DNA from: an uncultured Alteromonadaceae bacterium
GTDB lineage: Bacteria; Pseudomonadota; Gammaproteobacteria; Enterobacterales; Alteromonadaceae
Reading direction: 5' to 3'
Assembly (NCBI GenBank): GCA_913056495.1
Contig: CAJXMO010000018.1
Location: 16,732-80,731, forward strand
DNA length: 64,000 nucleotides
The notes below the pieces were generated by a model. It was not told the origin of the DNA and made no database searches. It saw only the letters and a program-made list of their open reading frames with translations. How positions within the stretch are numbered: position 1 is the stretch's first letter; each line of letters starts with the position of its first letter. Of the stretch, positions 28,469 to 37,417 are shown one piece after another. A program made the translations under genes and the position numbers.

Positions 28469-29587
28469 ATGCAAGCAATGAAAAATGGGTTAGCTCAGCC
28501 AGCCTGTGACAGAATTATACAAACCTTTGCTCTGATTACGGAATTTGATCAACAGAAATTTGAAACTCTGGCGCTTGATGGCATAGAGACACTGGAACTT
28601 AAAGACAGAGTGGCTCAGTTTATAGGTGCGCTCAATCAATGCCTGCCTGCTGATTTTTGTCAGGCGGCCGAAATACTGATGCAAGTTCCGGATGTCTGGC
28701 ATCGGTTTTCAGCTCATTACCAGCAAACGCCTCACCCTATGTTTGCGGCCTGGCCGATTATTGACTATGCCAGTATTTATGGGCTTGAGTATCCGGAAAT
28801 TTCTCTTAATTTGCTTAAAAGACTGACACCACTTTTCAGCGCGGAATTTGCCATTCGGCCATTTATTCAACAGCATCAGTCGCTTTGTTTTGAATATTTT
28901 TCAGCTTGGGTAAAAGATGAAGATGAGCATGTTCGCCGTCTGGTATCTGAAGGAACCCGACCGCTTTTACCTTGGGGAATTCGACTGACCGAGTTTGTCA
29001 AAGACCCGATACCTAATATCCATTTATTGACGGCTTTAAAAGCCGATCCCAGTTTATATGTGCGCCGCTCTGTGGCAAATCACCTGAATGATATAGCCAA
29101 ACACAATGCTGATTTGGTCATGGCTATTTGCGCTGACTGGCATCAAACTGCAGACGTTAATACACAATGGCTGATTAAACATGCTTGCAGAGGACTGATT
29201 AAGTCGGGCCATACGCAAGCTTTTAAGCTACTTGGATTTACTGAAAACCCGGCAGTTGAGTTAACCCAACTTAAGCTTGATAAACAAAAAATCAGTTTTG
29301 GCGAGTCAGTTAATTTCAATTTTGAAATTACATCGTTAACGGATTACAGTCAGCATATTGTTGTCGATTATAAGCTGTATTTTATGCGCGCTAACGGTAA
29401 ACAAAACGGTAAGGTTTTTAAATTAAAAAATATCAAGTTAGCGCCAAATGAATCTTCGGTATTAAACAAAGCCCATTCTTTTAAGCCGGTTACGACAAGA
29501 AAATATTATCCGGGTATACATAAAATCGAAGTTTTAGTGAACGGTAAAATTAGGCAAATGGCTGAGTTTGAATTATTGCCGGATTAA
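28469..29587 (+). CDS. DNA alkylation repair protein (AlkC/AlkD-like HEAT repeats)
   Basis: A 372-residue HEAT-repeat protein of the AlkC/AlkD superfamily, glycosylases that free alkylated bases such as 3-methyladenine. Diagnostic motifs are VRRLVSEGTRPLLPWGIRL near 152-170 and DPSLYVRRSVANHLNDIAKH near 192-211, characteristic of the AlkC-like branch. The last 100 residues (about 270-372) form a beta-rich domain (LDKQKISFGESVNFNFEI) resembling an immunoglobulin-like fold, which some AlkC proteins carry. The catalytic acidic residue cannot be placed with certainty. Lies 18 bases after the TauE gene and may be co-transcribed with it. Confidence 0.87.
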   Translation: MQAMKNGLAQPACDRIIQTFALITEFDQQKFETLALDGIETLELKDRVAQFIGALNQCLPADFCQAAEILMQVPDVWHRFSAHYQQTPHPMFAAWPIIDYASIYGLEYPEISLNLLKRLTPLFSAEFAIRPFIQQHQSLCFEYFSAWVKDEDEHVRRLVSEGTRPLLPWGIRLTEFVKDPIPNIHLLTALKADPSLYVRRSVANHLNDIAKHNADLVMAICADWHQTADVNTQWLIKHACRGLIKSGHTQAFKLLGFTENPAVELTQLKLDKQKISFGESVNFNFEITSLTDYSQHIVVDYKLYFMRANGKQNGKVFKLKNIKLAPNESSVLNKAHSFKPVTTRKYYPGIHKIEVLVNGKIRQMAEFELLPD

Positions 29588-29598
29588 TCCTAATCAAT

Positions 29599-30138
29599 CT
29601 ATATTGATTTACGCCTAAGCGGCTTAACGAGTTTTATATCACTTAATATACCATCTTCAGTATACTCGTGATGTAATGCGCCACTGGGTATAAAGCCGAG
29701 CTTTTTATAAAAGGCGAGCGCATTTTCATTACTATGCAAAGCCCATAAACTAATTTGTTCAGCATTGTATTCATTTACTATTTTCTCACATTCATGGTAC
29801 AGAGCTTTGCCAATTCCCATACCCCAATACTCAGGTTTTAAATAGATAGAACTGATTTCGTAGGTTTGAGTAGTTTTTAATTTTTTCGTTTGACCAAAAC
29901 AAATAAAACCAATTAATTCGGTTTGTTGCTGAGCGACTAATACATCAGCCAAGTTTCGTTCAATGATATTTGTCCAAAGCTGGATTAGTTTTTCTATTGT
30001 ATATGAATCAATATACCCCTGTGGCATCAGATTTTTGTAAGCCTGTTGCCATGATTCAAGATGAATCTGGGCAATGGGTTTTATATCTGAATTATTTGCC
30101 GGTCGAATTGTAAAATCGAGGTTGTAAGTTCTAGCCAT
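29599..30138 (-). CDS. GNAT family N-acetyltransferase
   Basis: A 179-residue single-domain GNAT enzyme that transfers acetyl from acetyl-CoA to an amine. The acetyl-CoA pyrophosphate loop appears as YWGMGIGKALYHECE near 106-120 (Gln-Gly-x-Gly-Gly-type motif A), preceded by ISSIYLKPEY, with WALHSNENALAFYKKLGF near 133-151 as motif B. N-terminal IAQIHLESWQQAYKNLMP is typical of the YhbS/RimI-like subgroup. The substrate is unknown. Convergent with the repair gene, 11 bases between stops. Confidence 0.87.
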   Translation of the reverse strand: MARTYNLDFTIRPANNSDIKPIAQIHLESWQQAYKNLMPQGYIDSYTIEKLIQLWTNIIERNLADVLVAQQQTELIGFICFGQTKKLKTTQTYEISSIYLKPEYWGMGIGKALYHECEKIVNEYNAEQISLWALHSNENALAFYKKLGFIPSGALHHEYTEDGILSDIKLVKPLRRKSI

Positions 30139-30326
30139 TCTTCATTCCCTGAATTTTTACTTTCTAAATCAAAATTTAATATTTGAATTTATCCATAATA
30201 CCAGTTCGGTTTTCTGGTCTTAATATTAGTCTAATTTATCTTAATCCCGAACCTTGTTCTATAGTTATATAAATAAAGCATATCTGACGCCAACAGCTGG
30301 CAGATGTAAAATAAGGCGGGCCAAAG

Positions 30327-31853
30327 GTGGAATCTGATTCAAAACATTCACAGGTGAATCAACTTAAAGTTGTTGATATTGGTATCAGTACTCATAATGA
30401 GCCTATTGCTTACCTGCGTGAAGATTCTTATATTTGCCGGGCCGAAGGCTTTAGTGCTAACTCCCGAATTTTAGTAAAGACCCCCAATTGTAAAGTCATC
30501 GCGACCTTGAATGTGGTCGATTGTCATGTCCTGCCAAAATACCATATTGGTTTATCAAAAATTGCTTTGCAGCAGTTGCAAGTCTTACCGGGCGATCTGG
30601 TTAGCTTGCAACATCCTGCTGTTGTTAAATCTATCAGTGCTGTGCGCAAAAAAATGTTTAAGCATAAGTTAACCAAGGATGATTTAAACAATATCATCAG
30701 TGATATCTGTGAGCACAGATACAGTGATATTGAAGTCGCTTGTTTTTTGAGCGTATGTGCCGGGAATCATCTAAATAAAGATGAGATTATCGGTTTAACC
30801 ATGGCTATGGTTAATGTAGGTGAGCGCTTAACCTGGTCGGCACAAAAACCTGTATTTGATAAACATTGCATAGGTGGATTACCGGGGAACCGGACGTCGC
30901 CTCTGGTCGTCTCTATTGTCAGTGCCGCTGGCCATATTATGCCCAAAACGTCATCCAGAGCGATTACTTCACCGGCGGGGACTGCTGATACTATGGATAC
31001 GCTGACACATGTTGATTTATCTTTGCGGGATATGCAGCAGGTGGTGCAGGATACTAATGCCTGTCTGGCATGGGGCGCTGCCGTTAATTTAAGCCCAGCC
31101 GATGATTTATTGATTCGCATTGAAAAAGCCTTGGACCTGGACAGTGAAGGTCAGCTAATTGCCTCAGTTTTATCAAAAAAAATAGCGGCTGGTTCCAAAC
31201 ATATTCTGATTGATATTCCGGTCGGACCGACTGCAAAAGTTCGCTCGCAAGCTCAGGCTAACCGACTGATTCATTTATTTACTGACGTAGGAGATGCATG
31301 TGGAGTGCATATTCGTTGTGTGGTGACAGATGGCAGCAAACCCATAGGCCATGGTATAGGACCGGTAGAAGAAGCCCGCGATGTTTTAACCGTATTGCAG
31401 TGCAACGAAACCGCGCCGCAGGATCTAAGACAAAGAGCTTTGTTGTTATCAGCTCACCTGCTGGATATGGCTGAAAATTGTGGTATTGAACAAGGTTTAG
31501 AAAAAGCTGAATTGTTATTAGACACAGGGAAAGCATATCAACAATTTAAACGTATTTTAATTGCGCAAGGCGGCATCAAAACCCTATCTTATGCCAGGTT
31601 CAGCTGCGTGCAGGTGGCAAAATACTCAGGTTTGATTAGTGCGGTAGATAACCGTCGTTTAGCGCGTTTGGCAAAACTGGCCGGCGCTCCTTTGAGCCCG
31701 GGGGCTGGATTACGATTACACGCAAATACCGGTGATAGAATCTACGCAGGCCAGCCTTTATTTACCTTGTTAAGTGATAGTCAGGGTGAGCTGGACTATG
31801 CGCTTGGCTATTATGCAGATAATGCAGATATTTTTTCTGTTAAGCGGGAATGA
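30327..31853 (+). CDS. AMP phosphorylase / thymidine phosphorylase family
   Basis: A 508-residue nucleoside or nucleotide phosphorylase of the long, archaeal-like form. Residues 1-100 are an extra N-terminal domain absent from E. coli DeoA. The core shows KHCIGGLPGNRTSPLVVSI near 186-204 and SSRAITSPAGTADTMDTL near 214-231, the phosphate and substrate signature of the family, then PIGHGIGPVEEARDVL near 342-357. AMP phosphorylase in archaea turns AMP and phosphate into adenine and ribose-1,5-bisphosphate. GTG start at 30327 with AAGGCGGG at 30313-30320. The stop overlaps the next gene (ATGA), so it is coupled to the PRPP synthetase-like enzyme. Confidence 0.85.
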   Translation: MESDSKHSQVNQLKVVDIGISTHNEPIAYLREDSYICRAEGFSANSRILVKTPNCKVIATLNVVDCHVLPKYHIGLSKIALQQLQVLPGDLVSLQHPAVVKSISAVRKKMFKHKLTKDDLNNIISDICEHRYSDIEVACFLSVCAGNHLNKDEIIGLTMAMVNVGERLTWSAQKPVFDKHCIGGLPGNRTSPLVVSIVSAAGHIMPKTSSRAITSPAGTADTMDTLTHVDLSLRDMQQVVQDTNACLAWGAAVNLSPADDLLIRIEKALDLDSEGQLIASVLSKKIAAGSKHILIDIPVGPTAKVRSQAQANRLIHLFTDVGDACGVHIRCVVTDGSKPIGHGIGPVEEARDVLTVLQCNETAPQDLRQRALLLSAHLLDMAENCGIEQGLEKAELLLDTGKAYQQFKRILIAQGGIKTLSYARFSCVQVAKYSGLISAVDNRRLARLAKLAGAPLSPGAGLRLHANTGDRIYAGQPLFTLLSDSQGELDYALGYYADNADIFSVKRE

Positions 31854-32767
31854 CAATGGCAAATTTTAATGAAGAGATCATGTTGTTTTCGCTAGAGACA
31901 GATGCATTAACCAACCAAGTGGCTAAACGCCTTTCTTGCACTAAAGGGCAGATAAATCAAAGGCAATTTCCGGATGGCGAAGCCTATCTTAGAGTGATGA
32001 CGGATGTGCGCGGGCTGCATTGCATTGTGATTGCAAACCTGAGTTTTCTGAATAATAAATATTTGTCGCTCGTTTTTTTAACCGAAACTTTAAAAGACTT
32101 GGGGGCATTGTCAGTGGGTTTGGTCGCACCTTATCTGCCATATATGCGCCAGGATAAACGCTTTAACACAGGAGAGGCTGTATCATCGAGAATTTTTGCA
32201 GCTGATCTCTCGACTCATATAGATTGGTTAGTTACATTTGATCCCCATCTGCATAGATATCACGACTTAAATGAAATTTATCGGGTACCCAGTCAAGCGA
32301 TTCCTTGCGCGCCGCTATTGGCGAATTGGCTAAAGCCCAAAGCTAACTTATTACTGGTGGGGCCTGATTCAGAGAGTGAGCAATGGGTTTGTGAAATTGC
32401 ACGCTACAGCGGGCATGATTATGTTATTGGCAATAAATGTCGCAAAGGCGATCGGGATGTAGAGATTAACTTGCCGGATTTGAGCGGGCATGCGGGTAAA
32501 TCCGTTTTTATCATTGACGATGTGATCTCATCCGGGCATACCGTATTAAAGTGCGTTTTAGCGCTGCAAGCAGCTGGCTTTTCAAACATTGGTTGTATTG
32601 TTGTTCATGGTATTTTTGCGGATGATTGCGACAACAGGCTATTAAAATCCGGTGTTCAACCTTTGATAACCTGCAATACCATAGTACATGAATCTAACCG
32701 GATAGATGTCAGTGAGTTATTAATACCGCCCATTTTAAATGAGATAAATGCTTTGAAAGGGGTTTAG
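31850..32767 (+). CDS. Ribose-phosphate pyrophosphokinase, archaeal-like
   Basis: A 305-residue phosphoribosyltransferase-fold enzyme of the PRPP synthetase family. QRQFPDGEAYLRV near 38-50, APYLPYMRQDKRFNTGE near 90-106, FDPHLHRYHDLNEIY near 126-140 and the PRPP loop FIIDDVISSGHTVLK near 222-236 are present. RQDKRF with FDPHLHR resembles archaeal class enzymes more than the bacterial housekeeping Prs. Starts are ATG 31850 (overlapping the phosphorylase stop as ATGA) or ATG 31856. Followed 2 bases later by the beta-CASP nuclease. It likely links ribose phosphates to the phosphorylase product. Confidence 0.87.
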   Translation: MTMANFNEEIMLFSLETDALTNQVAKRLSCTKGQINQRQFPDGEAYLRVMTDVRGLHCIVIANLSFLNNKYLSLVFLTETLKDLGALSVGLVAPYLPYMRQDKRFNTGEAVSSRIFAADLSTHIDWLVTFDPHLHRYHDLNEIYRVPSQAIPCAPLLANWLKPKANLLLVGPDSESEQWVCEIARYSGHDYVIGNKCRKGDRDVEINLPDLSGHAGKSVFIIDDVISSGHTVLKCVLALQAAGFSNIGCIVVHGIFADDCDNRLLKSGVQPLITCNTIVHESNRIDVSELLIPPILNEINALKGV

Positions 32768-32769
32768 AT

Positions 32770-34125
32770 ATGAAAATTACATTTTTAGGTGGCACTGAAA
32801 CCGTTACGGGTTCAAAGTTTTTGGTTGAAACAGCTCAGACCCGGGTGTTGGTTGATTGTGGACTTTTTCAGGGCTACAAATGGCTGAGGGAGCGCAACCG
32901 ACAGCTACTTCCGCTGGATGTACAACATTTAGATGCTGTCATTCTAACGCATGCCCATTTAGATCATTCCGGGTATATTCCTGTATTGTATAAACAAGGT
33001 TTTACCGGACCTGTTTTCACCCATTATGCGACTAAAGCTTTATGCCAGATTTTGTTGGCAGACAGTGGCCATATTCAGGAAGAAGACGCAAAATATTTTG
33101 GCAGGCATAAAATTGGTAAGCATGAGTACCCTGAGCCACTTTATACCAAAGCAGAGGCTCAGGCGTGTATGAAATTATTTCAGACCCTGGAGTTTAATGA
33201 GTCTGCTGCGGTGGGTGATATTCAGTTTTACTTGCAGCCAGCCGGTCATATTTTAGGGGCCGCCAGCATTATTATGCAGGCAGAAGGTAAACAAATTGGG
33301 TTTTCAGGTGATGTCGGGCGGCCCGATGATATTCTGATGAGACCACCAAAACCACTGCCAAAACTGGATTATTTGTTATTAGAATCGACTTACGGGAATC
33401 GGCGTCATGAGTCAGAAGATCCGTTCGAGCAATTAAAAAATATTGTGAATGCAACGGTGAAGCAGGGCGGCCATTTATTAATACCCTCATTTGCGGTTGG
33501 GCGTGCTCAGGCATTGCAGCATATTCTGTCAGAATTAATGGATCGCGGCGATATTCCTGAAATACCTATCTACTTAGATAGTCCTATGGCCATTGATGTT
33601 TCTGATATCTATTACAATTATGATAATCAGCACAGGTTAACCCATCAGCAGTGTCAGCGAATGGGACAGCGCATTACCTACACAAGAACAGTCGATGAAT
33701 CAAAAGCCTTAGCGGATTTGGTTTACCCGCACATTATTATAGCTGGCAGCGGTATGGCGAATGGCGGGCGAATATTACATCATTTTAAACGACTGATTAG
33801 TAATCCAAAAACAAGGATATTGTTTACCGGCTATCAGGCCGGTGGTACGCGCGGAGCCAAAATGTTAAACGGTACGGATACAGTTAAAATACACGGTGCC
33901 TGGTTACCGGTAAAAGCCAATATTGAGGTATTAGAAGGATTTTCCGGGCATGCTGATTATATCGATATTTATCAGTGGCTCAATCAATCCGCCATTGGTA
34001 AAAAATGTCAGGTTTACCTGGTTCATGGAGAACCTGAATCGCTTGAAGCACAGCGAGATTATCTGCGCCAGCATACATCAATGCAGGTTCAGGTTGCCCA
34101 GTATATGCAGGTATTGCATATTTAA
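32770..34125 (+). CDS. Metallo-beta-lactamase/beta-CASP ribonuclease-like protein
   Basis: A 451-residue protein of the CPSF73/YSH1-like beta-CASP nuclease group. The zinc motif HAHLDHSG lies near 59-66, further ligand motifs are PAGHILGAAS near 158-167 and FSGDVGRPD near 177-185, and the beta-CASP and RMMBL segments show PSFAVGRAQALQHILSEL, GSGMANGGRILHHF near 325-338, EGFSGHADYIDIY near 391-403 and LVHGEPESLEAQRDYL near 417-432. The active site looks complete. It would cut RNA (or, less likely, act on another phosphodiester). Last gene of the phosphorylase-PRPP set, with a 2-base gap to the synthetase. Confidence 0.9.
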   Translation: MKITFLGGTETVTGSKFLVETAQTRVLVDCGLFQGYKWLRERNRQLLPLDVQHLDAVILTHAHLDHSGYIPVLYKQGFTGPVFTHYATKALCQILLADSGHIQEEDAKYFGRHKIGKHEYPEPLYTKAEAQACMKLFQTLEFNESAAVGDIQFYLQPAGHILGAASIIMQAEGKQIGFSGDVGRPDDILMRPPKPLPKLDYLLLESTYGNRRHESEDPFEQLKNIVNATVKQGGHLLIPSFAVGRAQALQHILSELMDRGDIPEIPIYLDSPMAIDVSDIYYNYDNQHRLTHQQCQRMGQRITYTRTVDESKALADLVYPHIIIAGSGMANGGRILHHFKRLISNPKTRILFTGYQAGGTRGAKMLNGTDTVKIHGAWLPVKANIEVLEGFSGHADYIDIYQWLNQSAIGKKCQVYLVHGEPESLEAQRDYLRQHTSMQVQVAQYMQVLHI

Positions 34126-34175
34126 CAAAGTCTAAATTAATGGTAGATTGTCTGGCCAGTTAAGGAGATTTTCAA

Positions 34176-34562
34176 ATGATTGTTATTTATGGCATTAAGG
34201 ACAATTTAAACCCGATTAAAGCGCGCTTGTCTGATATTATTCATCAATGCATGCAAGCTACCCTGGGCCTGCCCGAAGACAAAAGAGCACATCGTTTTAT
34301 TGCGCTGGATAAAGCCGACTTTTATTATCCGGGTGGACGCTCGGATGACTATACTGTTATTGAAATTAATATGATGGTCGGGCGTAAACCGGCAACGCAA
34401 AAAGCGCTAATCAAAGCTTTATTTTCAGCCATAGAAACCCAGCTCAATATTAAGCCGGTAGATATTGAAATTACAATAAAAGAACAGGCGGCTTATCAAT
34501 GGGGATTTCGTGGGATGACAGGTGATGAAGTCAGCGATCTTAATTACAAAGTGGATGTGTAA
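34176..34562 (+). CDS. Tautomerase-like protein lacking the N-terminal proline
   Basis: A 128-residue protein of the tautomerase (4-oxalocrotonate tautomerase/MSAD-like) superfamily. MIVIYGIKDNLNPIKARLSDIIHQCMQATLGL opens a beta-alpha-beta unit, and a second unit follows around VIEINMMVGRKPATQKALIKALFSAIE (about 66-92). Known tautomerases use Pro1 after loss of Met as general base; here residue 2 is Ile, so ordinary tautomerase chemistry is doubtful. AAGGAG precedes the ATG. It lies 50 bases after the beta-CASP gene, on the same strand. Confidence 0.75.
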   Translation: MIVIYGIKDNLNPIKARLSDIIHQCMQATLGLPEDKRAHRFIALDKADFYYPGGRSDDYTVIEINMMVGRKPATQKALIKALFSAIETQLNIKPVDIEITIKEQAAYQWGFRGMTGDEVSDLNYKVDV

Positions 34563-34591
34563 CAGTCTTAATTGAAACGGATGCGAATAAT

Positions 34592-35158
34592 ATGAATTCT
34601 ATAAAAAAGGCAATCGTGGCCAGTTTAGTGATTGGGCTTAGCGCTTGTAGTTCAACTCAAAATACCCGGCAACCCGCTGAGCAGGTGGCTGGCCCGTCTA
34701 CTCAGGTTGAACAGGCTGGGGCGTCTCAGCCGGATGTTCAAACCCTTAAAATTGATACCGAGTATGGCAGCCTTGCTTTTAATGGCGAAATCGAGCGCAC
34801 ACTGACAGATAGATACGCAATCATTTCACTTACCAATGTGAACATTCGCCTTTTGCCGGATGCCGAATTTAATCAGGTTAAATCGGCTAATTTAAATCGT
34901 ATTCGGCTATTGGCCAGAGTTAAATTGGAGAACGGAAAATACCTGGATACATTTGAAGAAACTAAGCCTGTTGAAATAAACCTGGATGCAAAGCAGTTAC
35001 AGGGGACAATATCTGACATTGAATTTGTGATGCCAATTCGCAGCTATCGGGCGGCGAGTTTTGTCAGTTTAGTTGTCATTGATTACCACGATGATAAAGG
35101 CATGATGTGGCCAATGCGAGTTAAATTAAAGCGACAGCTAACCGATAATGCTACCTAA
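34592..35158 (+). CDS. Hypothetical lipoprotein
   Basis: A 188-residue lipoprotein not matched to a family. The signal peptide has lipobox LSAC with acceptor Cys at residue 19 followed by SSTQ, then a Gln/Ala/Pro-rich linker (about 22-50) and a beta-rich domain (about 52-185) with IDTEYGSLAFNGEIE and MMWPMRVKLKR. Likely anchored in the outer membrane and facing the periplasm. Its last 11 bases overlap the LysR gene start in another frame, so the two are translationally linked. Function unknown. Confidence 0.75.
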   Translation: MNSIKKAIVASLVIGLSACSSTQNTRQPAEQVAGPSTQVEQAGASQPDVQTLKIDTEYGSLAFNGEIERTLTDRYAIISLTNVNIRLLPDAEFNQVKSANLNRIRLLARVKLENGKYLDTFEETKPVEINLDAKQLQGTISDIEFVMPIRSYRAASFVSLVVIDYHDDKGMMWPMRVKLKRQLTDNAT

Positions 35159-36068
35159 TACCAATTTAAATTTATTGCGCACACTACAGGTTCTGTTGCA
35201 CGAAGCTCATGTCAGCCGCGCCGCTAAACGCCTGTATCTGACCCAGTCTGCGGTGAGCCGGCAACTGGCACAGCTAAGAGCATTGTGCGCAGACGAATTA
35301 TTGGTTCGCCAGGGCAATCAACTGGTCCTGACGCCCAAAGCTCAGTTGCTCAAAAATAAGTTAGACGCTTTATTTAACGAGTTTGAGCATATTCTGGAAG
35401 ATGCGCATTTTGAACCTGAAAACTGGCAGAGTGAGCTGGTGATCTCATCCAGCGACTATATTGCCCAATATGTTTTGCCGGATATTTGTCAGCGGCTCAG
35501 CCAGCAAGCGCCCAAGTTAAAAGTTACCTTTAGGTTATGGCAACCCGATTATATGGATAAGCTGCATGAGCTGGATATTGATATTGCCTCTACCATTTTA
35601 CCGGCGCAGCCAACAGGTGTTTCCAGCCTTTATATCGGACAGGATAACTCAGTTGTAGTGATGTCTGAAACACACCCGTTAGCCCGTCAAAAGACACTGA
35701 CAGTGAAAGATTTTGTTGGCTATCCGCATATTAAAATTACCGGCGGGGCAGATAAAGATTCCAATATAGACACTAAACTTAAATCGCTTAAACACCAGCG
35801 CCGGGTGATGCTGCAAGTGCCGTTTTTTACCGCCGCCATGAGCCAACTGCAGACAACCGATTATTTGATTGTGATCCCTGAGCATATTGCGCGTCACTTA
35901 TCTGAATACTGGCCAATTGTTTACCGGCCATTGCCGTTTGCCATGGAATGCAATAACTATTGGTTGATCTGGCACCCTAAACTGGATAATGACCCGGCGC
36001 ATAAATGGGCCAGAGAGCAAATCCGGCTGACGTTATTAGCCAGCCAGCATTCTATTCATCCCGAATAA
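35148..36068 (+). CDS. LysR family transcriptional regulator
   Basis: A 306-residue LysR-type regulator. The winged helix-turn-helix is at about 3-62 (NLLRTLQVLLHEAHVSRAAKRL then QSAVSRQLAQLRAL), followed by a linker helix and a substrate-binding domain (about 95-300, beginning LVISSSDYIAQYVLPDI). The target is not clear. Unlike most LysR genes it is not divergent from a neighbour; it overlaps the lipoprotein gene upstream and precedes the LysE-type exporter at 36188, which is a plausible target on the same strand. Confidence 0.92.
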   Translation: MLPNTNLNLLRTLQVLLHEAHVSRAAKRLYLTQSAVSRQLAQLRALCADELLVRQGNQLVLTPKAQLLKNKLDALFNEFEHILEDAHFEPENWQSELVISSSDYIAQYVLPDICQRLSQQAPKLKVTFRLWQPDYMDKLHELDIDIASTILPAQPTGVSSLYIGQDNSVVVMSETHPLARQKTLTVKDFVGYPHIKITGGADKDSNIDTKLKSLKHQRRVMLQVPFFTAAMSQLQTTDYLIVIPEHIARHLSEYWPIVYRPLPFAMECNNYWLIWHPKLDNDPAHKWAREQIRLTLLASQHSIHPE

Positions 36069-36094
36069 AGAGGCGATTTAAGCGAGTAAAAAAT

Positions 36095-36121
36095 AAGGGT
36101 ATGATTTTTAATCATACCCTT
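36095..36121. terminator. Hairpin between lysR-type and lysE-type genes
   Basis: A perfect 12-bp stem (AAGGGTATGATT at 36095-36106, complement at 36110-36121) with a TTT loop. On the + strand no T-run follows, so it may be an attenuating or mRNA-protecting hairpin rather than a full terminator. Confidence 0.55.
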
Positions 36122-36187
36122 CATGATAAAGTACAATTTCATTTCATGATGAGTCTGTCTGTAAAATATCCTTTTCACGGAGGGCTT

Positions 36188-36802
36188 ATGAGTATTTCAG
36201 TTTATTTTACGTTAATCAGTGTCTGTCTGTTAGGCGCCATGACACCCGGCCCGAGCTTGCTGGTGGTCAGCAAAAATACGCTGGCAGGCGGACGATTAAA
36301 TGGGGTAGTGGCAGCCTGGTCACATGCCTTGGTTATCGGCGGATATGCTCTGCTCGCGGTCACTGGATTAGCTGTATTAATGCAGCAATTGCCTCTGGTG
36401 TTTGAGCTCATTACCTATGCCGGTGGTGTATATTTAGCTTACTTAGGGGTTAAAGCTTTGCTTGCAAAAGGCGCAATACAGCAAAGTTTATTGTCGGGTG
36501 ATACGGCAACACTCTGGCATTCAGCTAAAGATGGTTTTTTAATTTCTATTTTAAATCCAAAAATTACGCTGTTTTTTATCGCTTTATTCAGCCAGTTTGT
36601 GGCAACGACAAAAGGCCTGAATGAACAAACCTTGCTGGTACTGACGCCTATGCTAATCGACGGGCTTTGGTTTACCCTAATTGCATTTATTTTATCCAGG
36701 CCCAAGGTCATTGCCTTTTTGCAAAACAAAGCTGGCTTGCTTGATAAAGTGTCAGGTGTGTTATTCATTCTCCTAGCTGGTAAAATATTATTTGCCAGCT
36801 AA
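36188..36802 (+). CDS. LysE family exporter
   Basis: A 204-residue inner-membrane exporter of the LysE/RhtB family, which moves amino acids or related compounds out of the cell. Six hydrophobic segments are visible, with GAMTPGPSLLVVSKNTLAGGR near 15-35 and the loop motif LNPKITLFFIALFSQF near 118-133. A longer frame reaches back to 36005 into lysR, but ATG 36188 is chosen because CGGAGGG lies just upstream and family length is about 205. Substrate unknown. Convergent with the XRE-cupin gene. Confidence 0.9.
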   Translation: MSISVYFTLISVCLLGAMTPGPSLLVVSKNTLAGGRLNGVVAAWSHALVIGGYALLAVTGLAVLMQQLPLVFELITYAGGVYLAYLGVKALLAKGAIQQSLLSGDTATLWHSAKDGFLISILNPKITLFFIALFSQFVATTKGLNEQTLLVLTPMLIDGLWFTLIAFILSRPKVIAFLQNKAGLLDKVSGVLFILLAGKILFAS

Positions 36803-36823
36803 ATTTTCGAACCCCTTTATCGA

Positions 36824-37417
36824 TTATTCATCTACATAATGAATAATCGATAATAACTGAAGTGGAACTTCAATCAGTTGCTCAGGCCCGTGCGGCACTT
36901 CGGCATCAAAGGTTAAGCTGTCACCGGCTTCCATTTCATACAAATGGTTACCATGACGGTAGATGAGTTTGCCTTTGAGTAAAAAAATAAATTCCTCACC
37001 CGGGTGTGAAAAAGTCGGGAATACTTCCGACAAATCATCCATGGTAATTAAAAAAGGCTCAAATGTGGTTTTACCACCTCTTTTATAGGTCAGCAATTGA
37101 TAGTTATGGCCCTTATCTGTGCCGCGCCTGACGACCTCCAGACCTTCACCTGCTTTGGTAAACTGCACATTGCCTTCGGGTTTATCATAGTCATTAAACA
37201 GTTTTGACATAGATAAACCTAATACCGAACACAGCCGGCTAAGTGTATCTAAGCTGGTTGAAACCTGAGCATTTTCTATTTTACTGATCATGCCCTGACT
37301 GATACCTGAAATCCGGGCAACATCAACTAACTTTAAGCCTTCTTCAGTACGGGCTTTTTTAACCTTCATTCCTATATACTGGTCCAGATCGAATCTCTGA
37401 TTATTGCTATCTTCCAT
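36824..37417 (-). CDS. XRE-cupin transcriptional regulator (PuuR-like)
   Basis: A 197-residue regulator with an N-terminal Cro/C1 helix-turn-helix (about 12-68, VKKARTEEGLKLVDVARISG then QGMISKIENAQVSTSLDTLSRL) and a C-terminal cupin_2 domain (about 115-190, HPGEEFIFLLKGKLIYRHGN and LTFDAEVPHGPEQL). This architecture is shared with PuuR-type repressors of amine and polyamine genes. It is divergent from gmaS with a 266-base gap and is the likely local regulator of the methylamine operon; ligand inference is from context only. Confidence 0.9.
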   Translation of the reverse strand: MEDSNNQRFDLDQYIGMKVKKARTEEGLKLVDVARISGISQGMISKIENAQVSTSLDTLSRLCSVLGLSMSKLFNDYDKPEGNVQFTKAGEGLEVVRRGTDKGHNYQLLTYKRGGKTTFEPFLITMDDLSEVFPTFSHPGEEFIFLLKGKLIYRHGNHLYEMEAGDSLTFDAEVPHGPEQLIEVPLQLLSIIHYVDE

